Positions 33,639 to 42,712 of a stretch of 64,000 nt of DNA are shown in pieces; position 1 is the stretch's first letter; every line of letters starts with the position of its first letter. A program made the translations under genes and the position numbers. The DNA lies in assembly GCF_014873705.1 (NCBI RefSeq), contig NZ_JADBDS010000005.1, positions 1-64,000 of the forward strand, read 5' to 3'. The DNA comes from Mycobacterium sp. OAS707. GTDB lineage: Bacteria > Actinomycetota > Actinomycetes > Mycobacteriales > Mycobacteriaceae. Below the pieces are notes generated by a model. That model did not search any database and was not told the origin of the DNA. It saw nothing but the letters and a program-made list of their open reading frames with translations.

Positions 33639-34979
33639 TCATGGAGTGGGAGGCGGCGCCGGCGGGACGCCGGGGTATAGCGGGCTGCCGTCCAGTCCGT
33701 ACTGAGGTGCGCCGTAGGGCGGTGCACCGGGGTAGGGAGCCGGTCCGGGCGCGGGCGAGCCTGGGTAGCGGATTCTCGGTGGTTCGGGGATGGCCTTCGT
33801 GACCGGGAAGTAGTTGGCGATGCCCGGGAAACCGATTCCTGGATTCGGTCGTAGGTCCAAACCGGTGCCGAAGCCCGTGTCAGTGACCAGCGCTCGCACG
33901 GGCCAGTTGTCGGCCACGTCAGGTAGTGAGCCGCAACTCGGCTTGCCGCCGGCACCGCCCTTGGCGTTGTTGACCGGCAGGTTGTCGGGGTACCGGTAGG
34001 GGTCATCACCCAACAGCAAGCCTGCGTCCATGATGAACGACTTACCGTTGCCACCCAACGCGTATCCGTCGTCGACGACCTTCTTCGCGCCGACGAGGGT
34101 GCATGTGAGCGCCGGGTTGTATTTCATCAGCAGGCTCGTCGTGGACTGCAACGCATTGATCGTCGCCACAAGGTTGTCCTTCGTCGGCCCCAGAAGCCTC
34201 ACGCCGCTACGGGAAAACCCGGCAACGTTGAGCAACAACGAATCCAGTTGCGGCGCTTTGTCGGTGACCGTCTTGCCGGTGATGGCCGCCGCGTCAAGGG
34301 TTTTCAGAATGTCATCAGCGGCCGCGCTGTAGACATCGCTCACCTCCTTGAGCGCCCGCCAGTCATCGCGGATCGTGTCGGAGCGCGAGTTGAGCGCCAG
34401 CAGCACCTCATTGGCGTCGGAGATCGCCTCCCCCAGCCGCTCTCCGCGCCCGTTTACTCCGTCGGCGATCGCCGACAGCACGGCGTTCAGCTTCGACACG
34501 TCGATTTGCTTGAGAAGTTCAACGAGGTTCTCAAACACCGTGTTCGCCTCGACGGTGACGTTCTCGGACCTCAGTACCGCACCGTTGGCCAACCGTTGGG
34601 TGGAGGGATTCTTGGGATAGATGAGTTCGACGAACTTAGCGCCGAAGAGCGACGTGGCGCTGATCCGGGCCTCGACATTGGCTGGAATGTATTTGATTTG
34701 GTCAGGGTCGATCTCAAGTCGAAGACTGATCTGGTCAAGACCGCCGTTGACGGTGACGACGTGGCCGACCTGCACGCCGCGCATCTTGACCTTCGAATAC
34801 GGCTCCATCACCAATCCGCTGCGTTTGGCCGTCAGGGTCACCGGCACACCGCGGGTAAAGCTTCCGTTGAACGCACCAATGGCAACCGCGATGACACCGA
34901 TCAACGCCACAACCACCAACAGCGCTAACCAGCCCGACGAGATTCTCGGCTTCGAATTGGATGCGGACATCTCGCTCAT
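33639..34979 (-). CDS. mceA: Mce-family protein MceA
   Basis: A 446-residue protein overlapping the yrbEB stop (ATGA). TM (WLALLVVVALIGVIAVAIGAF), MCE domain (~45-125: YSKVKMRGVQVGHVV, LFGAKFVELIYP), a helical segment and a Cys-containing end (LTCTLVGAKKV, KPSCGSLPDV) followed by a Pro/Tyr/Gly tail. First of the six tunnel subunits. Confidence 0.91.
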   Translation of the reverse strand: MSEMSASNSKPRISSGWLALLVVVALIGVIAVAIGAFNGSFTRGVPVTLTAKRSGLVMEPYSKVKMRGVQVGHVVTVNGGLDQISLRLEIDPDQIKYIPANVEARISATSLFGAKFVELIYPKNPSTQRLANGAVLRSENVTVEANTVFENLVELLKQIDVSKLNAVLSAIADGVNGRGERLGEAISDANEVLLALNSRSDTIRDDWRALKEVSDVYSAAADDILKTLDAAAITGKTVTDKAPQLDSLLLNVAGFSRSGVRLLGPTKDNLVATINALQSTTSLLMKYNPALTCTLVGAKKVVDDGYALGGNGKSFIMDAGLLLGDDPYRYPDNLPVNNAKGGAGGKPSCGSLPDVADNWPVRALVTDTGFGTGLDLRPNPGIGFPGIANYFPVTKAIPEPPRIRYPGSPAPGPAPYPGAPPYGAPQYGLDGSPLYPGVPPAPPPTP

Positions 34980-35833
34980 CCCGCGTACTTGAAGTTGCCG
35001 GTTTGGCCGAAGATCGCCAGTGTCACGAACAGGATCACGATGGTCGCCGCCACGAGTGACGCGCGGGTGGCACGTCCCACCGCTTCGCCGACCCCGGCCG
35101 GTCCGCCGGATGCGTTGTATCCGTAGTAGGTGTGGACGAGCATGATGACCACGACCTCGACGGCGGTCACGATGAAGGAGCGGATCAGATCGGCGGGGAT
35201 CAGGAACGTGTTGAAGTAGTGCTGATACACCCCTCCGGATTGGCCGTAGAACGCGGTGGTGATGACTTGTCCCGAGAGGTAGCCCATGATGAGAGCCACG
35301 CAGTACAAGGGAACTACGACGATCAAGCCGGCGGCGACGCGCGTGGAGACCAAATAGGCCACCGACCGGATGCCCATCACTTCCAGAGCGTCGATCTCCT
35401 CATTGATCCGCATTGCGCCCAACTGGGCGGTCGCGCCCGCCCCAATAGTGGCTGCGAAAGCGACCGCCGCTGTCACGGGCGCTACCAAGCGGGTGTTCAC
35501 GAACGCAGAGACGAATCCGGCCAACGCCTCGGTCCCGACTTGAGATAGCTGGTTGTAACCCTGGCTAGCCAACGACCCACCGGTCGATATGGTCAGGAAG
35601 GCAACCACAGCGACCGTGCCACCAATGACGGCCAGAGATCCGGTACCCAGACTGATCGCCGCGACCTGGCGCAGCAACTCCCCTTTGTAGTGGATAGCTA
35701 CGTCTCGGAGACCTCGTAGGGCAGTGCCGTAGAACCGGGTTTGATCACCGATCTGCCGCCACGCCGCCACGGTTGTCCGCGCTGCGCGCACCACGCGCGG
35801 AAACCGCTGGCCCGCAAGAACGTTCACGCTCAT
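34976..35833 (-). CDS. yrbEB: MlaE/YrbE-family ABC permease (second copy)
   Basis: A 285-residue inner-membrane protein with ~5-6 TM segments. GAGATAQLGAMRINEEIDALEVMGI is the conserved MlaE cytosolic coupling helix. Together with the other YrbE and an MceG ATPase (encoded elsewhere) it powers lipid import. Its start overlaps the yrbEA stop. Confidence 0.92.
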   Translation of the reverse strand: MSVNVLAGQRFPRVVRAARTTVAAWRQIGDQTRFYGTALRGLRDVAIHYKGELLRQVAAISLGTGSLAVIGGTVAVVAFLTISTGGSLASQGYNQLSQVGTEALAGFVSAFVNTRLVAPVTAAVAFAATIGAGATAQLGAMRINEEIDALEVMGIRSVAYLVSTRVAAGLIVVVPLYCVALIMGYLSGQVITTAFYGQSGGVYQHYFNTFLIPADLIRSFIVTAVEVVVIMLVHTYYGYNASGGPAGVGEAVGRATRASLVAATIVILFVTLAIFGQTGNFKYAG

Positions 35834-36666
35834 TTGGCGACCTCGAATCCGACCGCCGTGATCACGACGTTGATGATGAAGAGCACGATGAAGGAGAACA
35901 CGACAGTTTCGTTCACTGCGTTACCGACGCCAGCTGGGCCACCGTCGACATTGATCCCCTGAAAACAAGCAACGAGCCCGGCGACCAGACCAAAGACGGT
36001 GGCCTTGACCATCGAGACGACCACGTCCGTCAGCCCCGTGATGAACGTCAATCCAGTCACGAAGGCGCCCGGGGTCACGTGTTGGAAAAAGACGGCGAAG
36101 AAGAATCCGCCGATGAGGCCGGCCACCGTGACGAGCGATGACAGCAGCAGAGCCACGACCGTCGCGGCCAGTACGCGGGGAACGACAAGCGCTTGGATCG
36201 GATCGATTCCCATGACTCGCAACGCATCCAGTTCCTCACGGATCGTGCGCGCTCCGAGATCAGCGCACATCGCCGTCGCTCCGGCGCCGGCCACCACAAG
36301 GACGGTGACTATTGGTCCGATCTGATTCACTGCGCCGAGCGCGGCACCCGTACCCGAGAAGTCAGCCGCACCGAACTCGATAAGCAGAACGTTGAAAGTG
36401 AAGACATTCAAGACAACGAATGGGATCGACACCATGAGCGCGGGGAACATGGACACCCGCGCTACGAACCAGATCTGCTGCAGCAACTCGATCACGGCGA
36501 GCCGAGTCGTGAACAGAGTGACCAAGGTTTCCAACGCGAACGCGATGAACTGCCCGACCGTACGGAACGGCTTCAGTACGACGGCGTTCGACCACATCTG
36601 TTGGCCGCGCCCGGACTCCTCAATCCGTGAGATCACGAAACCGCACCAATTGCCGATGTGGGCCAT
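35830..36666 (-). CDS. yrbEA: MlaE/YrbE-family ABC permease (first copy)
   Basis: A 278-residue permease. ATG 36666 was chosen because GGTGGGG precedes it and homologues begin near this point; the frame stays open to 36795 with non-family sequence. GAGATAMCADLGARTIREELDALRVMGI is the coupling helix, and FQGINVDGGPAGVGNAVNETVV the typical C-terminal part. First gene of the mce operon. The usual neighbours of mce1 (fadD5) and mce4 (kstR-type) are not seen, so the class of mce locus cannot be named. Confidence 0.9.
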   Translation of the reverse strand: MAHIGNWCGFVISRIEESGRGQQMWSNAVVLKPFRTVGQFIAFALETLVTLFTTRLAVIELLQQIWFVARVSMFPALMVSIPFVVLNVFTFNVLLIEFGAADFSGTGAALGAVNQIGPIVTVLVVAGAGATAMCADLGARTIREELDALRVMGIDPIQALVVPRVLAATVVALLLSSLVTVAGLIGGFFFAVFFQHVTPGAFVTGLTFITGLTDVVVSMVKATVFGLVAGLVACFQGINVDGGPAGVGNAVNETVVFSFIVLFIINVVITAVGFEVAK

Positions 36667-36840
36667 TGATACTGCGCCCCACCGATGGCAGCCAGCGATG
36701 TCACGAGATTGAAAACCGGTGCGATCGCGCCGACACCAACTGTGCCAGCGGGAGATCTCAACTGGCTGCACACGCTGCGTCGCATGGCGTTTCACCCCTC
36801 GTGGTCTCGGTATGTCCTGCGCAGTTTTCTGCGTCGTCAG

Positions 36841-37146
36841 TCACATTTGCGGCGGAGTTTCCGCGCGCGGAACCGTGGATCCGAATCGGATCAGCGCGTC
36901 CACAGCAAGTAGGACCGCCTGAGCCGGCGACGCCGCACTCAGGCCAGCGATGTAGCGATTTCGCTTCCCGACGGGTAGGCGTCCCACCTTGCCGGCAACG
37001 AACGCCACCGAGACCCTGTCTCTGTTCACCGCACGAGTGTCGCCGCCAAACGGCAGGCCCCCTAGTGCGGCGTTTCTGTCAGCGAAACGGGTGCGGTAGA
37101 CGCCTTCATCGCGCCCTTCAATGCGTACCCGCAGGCATAGCGGCAA
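36841..37146 (-). CDS. Hypothetical protein between the mce operon and operator A
   Basis: A 101-residue frame with coding-like codons (mostly G/C in third position), directed toward yrbEA and starting 4 bp beside operator A. Sequence: VAFVAGKVGRLPVGKRNRYIAGLSAASPAQAV reads like a folded protein but I could not place it. No clear RBS. If real, it would be the first gene under operator A on the minus strand. The rest of the 36667-37149 gap shows nothing else. Confidence 0.3.
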   Translation of the reverse strand: MPLCLRVRIEGRDEGVYRTRFADRNAALGGLPFGGDTRAVNRDRVSVAFVAGKVGRLPVGKRNRYIAGLSAASPAQAVLLAVDALIRFGSTVPRAETPPQM

Positions 37147-37149
37147 CGA

Positions 37150-37188
37150 TTTGACCGCCAGTCAACTTTGTCTTGACTCGCGGTCAAA
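37150..37188. promoter_or_regulatory. Operator A: long inverted repeat upstream of CoA-transferase operon
   Basis: TTTGACCGCCAGTCAA (37150-37165), 7-nt spacer, TTGACTCGCGGTCAAA (37173-37188): 16-bp arms with one mismatch. Each arm is itself a TGAC-N5-GTCA dyad. The right arm contains TTGACT, usable as a -35 box. A conserved leader follows (AATTCTGTGTCAT, then GGACAAGGAGGTC), as at operators B-D. It lies between the CoA-transferase operon and the mce operon. Probable binding site of the TetR paralogues. Confidence 0.82.
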
Positions 37189-37260
37189 TTCTGTGTCATG
37201 GTCCTCAGAACAGGCCACCCCTGGCGTGGCGAACCTGCGGACAAGGAGGTCGCAGCGACG

Positions 37261-39603
37261 ATGTCTTCTGCCACCCGACAACCACCGAATCGACCTGACC
37301 TAGGCCGCCCACTTGAGGGTCTGCGCGTAGTGGACTTCGGCCAATGGCTTGCCGCACCGCTGGTGGCGGCGTGGTTCGCCGACGCTGGCGCCGACGTCAT
37401 CCGGGTCGACCCGCCCAGTGGGCCACGGTGGGTTCATCCCGCTAACGCGATGTTGCAACGTGGCAAGCGCAGCATTGTCCTAGACCTGAAATCAAGTGCG
37501 GATCGGACCACCGCACAGCAGCTCGTTGCGCGCGCTGACATCGTGCTTGAAAGCTTTCGCCCTGGCGTCATGGATCGACTCGGCCTGGGTCCGGAAGCGA
37601 TGATCTCCGCGCACTCGAGATTGATCTACTGCTCCATGCCCGGCTTTTCTGCCGATGATCCCCGCGCGGGGCTTCCAGGCTGGGAAGGCGTGGTGGAGGC
37701 GGCGGCGGGTCTCTACCTGTTCCCGGGCTGCATCCCGATGAACTACGTCGGCGACCGAAGCGGCGAGCCGATTTTCGATGCCCTGCCGTTGGCGTCGTCC
37801 TACGGGGCATTCGTCGCCGCGCATTCCATCGTGGCGGCGCTGATCGTGCGAGAGCGGACCGGTCGTGGACAGCGCGTCGAGGTGCCGCTTTTCGACGCGA
37901 CGTTCGAACTCATCGGGGCCAACGTGATGAAGACCGAGCGGCCCAGGCCTGCGCCGACAGCTCCGAAGGTCGGGCTCCAACATCCCCAGTTGGGTCACTA
38001 TCGCTGCGCGGACGGCAAATGGCTTGAGCTGTGCCTATTCCAGGACAAGCATCTTCGCTGGTTCGCTGACGCGTTCTTGCCGCAGGAGTACATCGATGAC
38101 GGCATGGGTGACGCCGATCGCATGCTCACCGATCCCGACCTGCAGGTCCGAGCGAGGGAACGCTATGCCCGCCTTTTGGCCAGCCGCCCCGCGCGGGAGT
38201 GGGAGATCGCAATCAATGAGGAGAGCGGCGCCTCGGCCGCGCTGTGTCAGTCTGTCGAGGAGTGGCTGACCATCGACACCCACGCCCGTGATTCGGGCGC
38301 GGTGATCGATTTAGACGATTACGAGTATGGGCCCACCGCGCAGGCGGGATTCCCGATCAGGATGTCGAGGACGCCGTGGCAGGTCTCGTTCCCCCGAAGG
38401 CCCCTAGATGCCGACCGGGACGCCATCCTCGCCGAACTCAGGACCCCACAGGACGAATCCTCACCGCTGCCATCCGTCGCCGTCGACGATCCGAAGCAGG
38501 CGCTCGCCGGCTTCCACGTGTTGGACGTTGCCCAAGTGCTCGCCGGTCCGACGGTCGCACGCATCCTTGCCGAGTACGGCGCTGAAGTCGTCAAGGTCCA
38601 CAGCCTCGTGGATCGCCAGCTGGCGATGCACCTGTATACCAACAGCGGCAAGAGGTCAATCATGTTGGATCTCAAGACCTCCGAGGGGATGGAGGTCTTC
38701 CGTAAGCTGAGCAACGACGTCGATGTCATCGTGCAAAACTTCACGCGCGGCGTCGCTGATCGCATGGGTATCGGCGAGGCGGCAGTTCGCGAATACAACC
38801 CCGGTGTCGTGTACGTTTCGATCAGCGCTTTCGGACACGAGGGTTATCGCGGAGGTTGGCGGGGGCGCGAACAGCTGGGGCAGGGTCCGACCGGAATCCA
38901 GCTCCGAGTGGGCGGCGACGGTGAACCCATCATGTCGCCCTACCCCCTCAACGACTATGGGTCAGCCAATCTGGCCGCGTTCGGTGCGCTCCTGGCGCTG
39001 TATCACCGGATGCGCGGCGGTGAGGCGCAGCATGTCCAGTCCTCTTTGACCCACAGCGCAACGTTTCTGCAGATTCCGTTCATGGTCGCCTTCCCCGGCC
39101 GGGTGTGGGATGAGCCCGCGGGGCCGCAGGCGAAGGGATGGGGTCCTTGGGACCGGCTCTACGCCGGCTCCGATGATTGGTTCTACCTATGTGCGCCAAA
39201 CGGTTTGGACGCCGTCCCGGACCTTGCAGGACTCGACGAAGACCAGCTCGCCAAGCTGTTCAGATCGGCTCCCGCTAGACAGTGGGTCGATCGGCTCGTC
39301 GCTGCGGGAGTGGGGGCGCATGTTCTGGTCGACCAGTCCGACCTGATGGATGATCCGCTGGCACTGGCTCGAGGCTTGGTCATCGACCGCGAACACCCCG
39401 GTGAGGGCCGGATCCGAATGGCGGGCCCATCCGCGCGCCTCAGCCGCACACCCGCGCGTGCGACTCGACCGGCGGGCCGGCCGGGATCAGAGACGACGTC
39501 TGTGCTCGAAAGCCTCGGCTTCGACAGCCAAGACCTCATCGCGCGCGACATCGCTCGTGACGGTCTGCCCGAAGGCACCGAATTCATCGGATTGTTCCGC
39601 TGA
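37261..39603 (+). CDS. Tandem CaiB/BaiF (family III) CoA-transferase
   Basis: A 780-residue protein from ATG 37261, 12 bases after AAGGAGGT; ATG 37198 lies inside the operator leader. Two complete family-III domains are fused: N-half ~20-395 (LEGLRVVDFGQWLAAPLVA, GADVIRVDPPSG, KRSIVLDLKS, VLESFRPGVMDRLGLG) and C-half ~415-760 (LAGFHVLDVAQVLAGPTVA, GAEVVKVHS, KRSIMLDLKT, VQNFTRGVADRMGIG). At the position of the catalytic Asp of formyl-CoA transferase, the N-half appears to have Ser (PLASSYGAF) and the C-half Asp (PLNDYGSAN). It moves CoA between acids, or activates/isomerises the pathway substrate. First gene under operator A. Confidence 0.87.
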   Translation: MSSATRQPPNRPDLGRPLEGLRVVDFGQWLAAPLVAAWFADAGADVIRVDPPSGPRWVHPANAMLQRGKRSIVLDLKSSADRTTAQQLVARADIVLESFRPGVMDRLGLGPEAMISAHSRLIYCSMPGFSADDPRAGLPGWEGVVEAAAGLYLFPGCIPMNYVGDRSGEPIFDALPLASSYGAFVAAHSIVAALIVRERTGRGQRVEVPLFDATFELIGANVMKTERPRPAPTAPKVGLQHPQLGHYRCADGKWLELCLFQDKHLRWFADAFLPQEYIDDGMGDADRMLTDPDLQVRARERYARLLASRPAREWEIAINEESGASAALCQSVEEWLTIDTHARDSGAVIDLDDYEYGPTAQAGFPIRMSRTPWQVSFPRRPLDADRDAILAELRTPQDESSPLPSVAVDDPKQALAGFHVLDVAQVLAGPTVARILAEYGAEVVKVHSLVDRQLAMHLYTNSGKRSIMLDLKTSEGMEVFRKLSNDVDVIVQNFTRGVADRMGIGEAAVREYNPGVVYVSISAFGHEGYRGGWRGREQLGQGPTGIQLRVGGDGEPIMSPYPLNDYGSANLAAFGALLALYHRMRGGEAQHVQSSLTHSATFLQIPFMVAFPGRVWDEPAGPQAKGWGPWDRLYAGSDDWFYLCAPNGLDAVPDLAGLDEDQLAKLFRSAPARQWVDRLVAAGVGAHVLVDQSDLMDDPLALARGLVIDREHPGEGRIRMAGPSARLSRTPARATRPAGRPGSETTSVLESLGFDSQDLIARDIARDGLPEGTEFIGLFR

Positions 39604-39683
39604 CACGCCTGCACGGACACCAGGCACAATCCGCCCCTCGAACCCACCATCTCCACCCACCAACACCACTGAAAGGCTCTCCG

Positions 39684-40706
39684 ATGACCGCAAACCCGCG
39701 CTTCGAGTTGGCTCATATGGCACATGCCGAGCTCTACACCCCCGACCTTGATGGCAGTTTGTGGTTCTTCACCCAGCTTCTCGGCATGCGCGAGACAGGC
39801 CGCGATCGCGGCTCGGTCTATCTGCGGTGCTACGAAGATCCCTACCACCACAGCCTCAAGCTCACCGAACGCGACCAGCCCGGTCTTGGCGTCGTCGGAT
39901 GGCGTGCCACCTCATCTGAGGCCCTTGAACGGCGCGCGGCTGCCCTCGACGCTGCTGGACTCGGTCACGGCTGGACGAAAGGCGACCTCGGAGTGGGTCG
40001 CACATTCGCGTTCCAGAGCCCCGACGGGCACCCTATGGAGCTGGTGTGGGACATCGAGAAGTACACCGCCCCAGACGATCTGCGCAGCCGCATACTTACC
40101 CGTAAATCCAAGCGCCCACTGCAGGGATTGCCTCCTCGACGTCTCGATCACATCAATCTGATGGCCTCCGACGTGACGGCCCAGAAGGAACTGTTCGAGC
40201 AGACGCTGGGGTTCGAAACTCGCGAACGCGTCATCGACGGAGCCAGCGGCGGCACCGAAATCGGCGCCTGGATGAGTGTCAACGTGCTCGGCCACGAAAT
40301 GGCGATCATGCGTGATCAGACCGGAGCCAAGGGCAGGCTGCACCACCTGGCATTCTGGTACGGCGTCCCGCAACACAACACCGATGCCGCCGAGCTCTGC
40401 CGCGAGTACGGCATCCAGATCGAGGCCGGACCCGACGTGCATGGCATCACCCAAGGTGCCTTCCTTTATGTCTTCGAACCCGGCGGGAATCGCATCGAGC
40501 TCTTCGGCAATTCCGGCATTCTGCAATTTGAGCCCGACTACGAGACGGTCACGTGGGACCTTGCCGACTTCGACACCGGCCTAGCCATTGGCGGCGCCGC
40601 CCTACCGGCAGAGACCTACTTCGTCTACGGCACACCGGCACTCGACAACCAGGCCAAGCTGCTCGACGGCTGGAAAGACCGTGCCCTCGTCCACACCGCA
40701 CGGTAA
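39684..40706 (+). CDS. Extradiol ring-cleavage dioxygenase (VOC, catechol 2,3-dioxygenase type)
   Basis: A 340-residue two-domain type I extradiol dioxygenase. Iron ligands read as His ~156 (RRLDHINLM), His ~220/221 (GRLHHLAFW) and Glu ~272 (GNRIELFG). The active-site His in PDVHGITQG (~253) and Tyr in LYVFEPGG (~262) are also kept. The N-terminal VOC repeat is the usual degenerate half. It opens a catechol-type ring next to a hydroxyl, giving a 2-hydroxymuconate-semialdehyde-type product, which fits the decarboxylase/hydratase/tautomerase genes downstream. The exact catechol is unknown. Confidence 0.9.
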   Translation: MTANPRFELAHMAHAELYTPDLDGSLWFFTQLLGMRETGRDRGSVYLRCYEDPYHHSLKLTERDQPGLGVVGWRATSSEALERRAAALDAAGLGHGWTKGDLGVGRTFAFQSPDGHPMELVWDIEKYTAPDDLRSRILTRKSKRPLQGLPPRRLDHINLMASDVTAQKELFEQTLGFETRERVIDGASGGTEIGAWMSVNVLGHEMAIMRDQTGAKGRLHHLAFWYGVPQHNTDAAELCREYGIQIEAGPDVHGITQGAFLYVFEPGGNRIELFGNSGILQFEPDYETVTWDLADFDTGLAIGGAALPAETYFVYGTPALDNQAKLLDGWKDRALVHTAR

Positions 40707-40710
40707 TCGG

Positions 40711-41691
40711 ATGGCTTCGCGTTCCATCGTCTGGACAGATGCGGGGATCGTCAGTGTTGAGACCACTGAAATACCTGAACCCGGCCCCGCACAGGTGCTC
40801 ATCGACGTCGCATACTCTGTGGTCAGCCCGGGAACCGAAAGGGAATGGCTGGGCAGCGACCAGTCCCACGTTGTGCTGGGTACAACGTTCCCGTTCGTGC
40901 CCGGTTACAGCTTGGCCGGCACGGTGAACTCGGTGGGTGCAGGCGTGACCCGGTTTCGACCCGGAGATCGAGTTGTGGGCTCTCCGCTCTTTGGTGCTCA
41001 CGCATCCCACACGCTGGTCGCAGAGGACCTGACGTTCGAGATTCCCGATGGCGTCTCATTGCGGCAGGCGGTCTATTTCAACCTGGGACGCAGTGCCGCA
41101 CATACCTTGTGGCTGTCGGGCGTTCGTCTGGGAGAGTCGATCACCATCGTCGGCCAGGGGCCGATCGGGACGTTGGCGACGCAGATCGCCGCAAGCTATG
41201 GCGCCCATCCCATCATTGCAGTCGAACTCGACGAGAACCGTCGAAGTAGAGCGCTTTCCGCCGGCGCCACGTGTGCAGTGGCCCCGGCAAGCCCCGAGTT
41301 CGCCGAGATCATGGCCTCTATTGGCGGATCGCAATACGCAGTGGATCTCTCGGGCTCGCCCAACGGCCTTGCAACCGCCATCCACGCGACTGCGCCCCTG
41401 GGCAACGTCGTCCTATCCACGGGCATGAACGTCGACCTGACCATCCCCTACGGTGAGGTCTTCCTCAAGGGCCTGACCCTGGTAGGCGCCTTCGTCAACG
41501 CACGCACGGAGCGCTCCGCTGCCGACATCGCCACCTTCCTCGATCTGGTGCACCGTGGATCAGTCCACGTGCCAGATGGATCAGACGAAACCTTCGCACC
41601 GGAGCAGGCCGCTGAGGTGTATAGACGCGTCCTCGTCGGCGACCGCACTTTGACTGCTCCCGTTTTCGACTGGACGTGCAGCACCAGTTGA
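40711..41691 (+). CDS. MDR-family zinc-binding-type alcohol dehydrogenase
   Basis: A 326-residue protein from ATG 40711, four bases after the previous stop. The GroES-like N-domain shows PGPAQVLIDVAYSVVSPGTE and FPFVPGYSLAGTVNSVGAGVTRFRPGDRV; the Rossmann part is ITIVGQGPIGTLATQIA. The Cys/His zinc ligands of classical alcohol dehydrogenases are not evident (SVVSPGTE instead of a GxCxxD-type motif), resembling BchC/threonine-dehydrogenase-like members. It probably oxidises an alcohol intermediate of the pathway. Confidence 0.83.
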   Translation: MASRSIVWTDAGIVSVETTEIPEPGPAQVLIDVAYSVVSPGTEREWLGSDQSHVVLGTTFPFVPGYSLAGTVNSVGAGVTRFRPGDRVVGSPLFGAHASHTLVAEDLTFEIPDGVSLRQAVYFNLGRSAAHTLWLSGVRLGESITIVGQGPIGTLATQIAASYGAHPIIAVELDENRRSRALSAGATCAVAPASPEFAEIMASIGGSQYAVDLSGSPNGLATAIHATAPLGNVVLSTGMNVDLTIPYGEVFLKGLTLVGAFVNARTERSAADIATFLDLVHRGSVHVPDGSDETFAPEQAAEVYRRVLVGDRTLTAPVFDWTCSTS

Positions 41692-41733
41692 GAATACGCA
41701 CGGTGTTACTGCGCTGGACCGCCCGAGTAGCCG

Positions 41734-41752
41734 ATGATGTGTTGAACATCAT
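41734..41752. promoter_or_regulatory. Dyad ATGATGT-N5-ACATCAT upstream of the hydratase
   Basis: A perfect 7-bp inverted repeat with 5-nt spacer in the 235-bp gap after the dehydrogenase gene. Not followed by a T-run, so more likely an operator than a terminator; unlike operators A-D. No other feature was seen in the gap 41692-41926. Confidence 0.35.
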
Positions 41753-41926
41753 TGCACCGCTGCATATTCGGTGCGATCCGTGCGGCAGGATTCATCGGCC
41801 CGGCGGCGAGCAGGGGTGCCTTCGGGACTGCGGCGATGCCTCTCGTTCCGCTGAGGGAAACGCGTGCCCTGACTTCGCCAGAATCCTGCGCGACGATAAC
41901 CGCGACCTCAACTAGGAGAATCGATT

Positions 41927-42712
41927 GTGGACCCGACAGATGCGCGCGCCAAGGCTCAAGCGCTCTACGACGCTCGCCAGGCCCGAACAGCGATAGCGCC
42001 GTTCACCGACGCCGAACCGGACCTCGGCATGAGCGACGGATACGCCGTACAAAAGGAACTCGTCGATCTCCTTATCGCAGAAGGGGATTCCATCGTCGGC
42101 TATAAAGTTGGCCTGACGTCGGAGCCCATGCAGCGCATGATCGGCGTCAGCTCGCCCGACTACGGCCCGGTCATGGCGTCCACGTTGTACCGCGACGGCG
42201 ACACAGTGTCGCTCAGCCGGCTCATCGCCCCCAGGGTCGAAGGTGAGATCGTGTTTGTCCTAGGCGAGCGGCTGGCCGGCCCCGGCGTCACCCTCACTCA
42301 GGCCAGGGCCGCGATCGCCGGCGCGGTGGCAGGCATCGAGATCGTCGACTCGCGGATCGCCGATTGGCGAGTCCAGCTCGCCGACACCGTAGCCGACCTG
42401 GCCTCGAACGGGGCGGCCGCGGTGTCGAGCAGGATCGTCGCGTTGCGCGACACCGAGGCCAGACTGATCGGCATGTCGCTCACCCGCAATGGTGAGTTGA
42501 TCGATACCGGGGCGGGCGCCGCGGCGCTTGGCGATCCCGTGGCAGTGGTTGCATGGCTCGCAAACGTGCTGGGGGCGAACGGAATCGCCCTCGAGGCCGG
42601 ACACCTGGTGATGACCGGTGCACTTCACGCGGCGGTCCCGATGGCCCCCGGCGACGTTTTCCGGGCCGAGTTCGACCGGCTGGGGCCGGTCACCTTGGCG
42701 GTGTCGGAATGA
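41927..42712 (+). CDS. mhpD: 2-keto-4-pentenoate hydratase
   Basis: A 261-residue FAH-superfamily enzyme starting at GTG 41927 with AGGAG upstream. AVQKELVDLLIAEGDSIVGYKVGLTSEPMQ, YGPVM, VEGEIVFVLGERL (metal-binding Glu residues) and GIEIVDSRIADW match MhpD/DmpE hydratases. It adds water to 2-hydroxypenta-2,4-dienoate to give 4-hydroxy-2-oxovalerate, the substrate of the aldolase at 57139. It forms a complex with the decarboxylase gene that overlaps it. Confidence 0.9.
   Translation: MDPTDARAKAQALYDARQARTAIAPFTDAEPDLGMSDGYAVQKELVDLLIAEGDSIVGYKVGLTSEPMQRMIGVSSPDYGPVMASTLYRDGDTVSLSRLIAPRVEGEIVFVLGERLAGPGVTLTQARAAIAGAVAGIEIVDSRIADWRVQLADTVADLASNGAAAVSSRIVALRDTEARLIGMSLTRNGELIDTGAGAAALGDPVAVVAWLANVLGANGIALEAGHLVMTGALHAAVPMAPGDVFRAEFDRLGPVTLAVSE

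Noticed and set aside
41676..41915. 79-residue frame before the hydratase
   Set aside because: Cys/Arg-rich, no start signal; does not resemble a gene.
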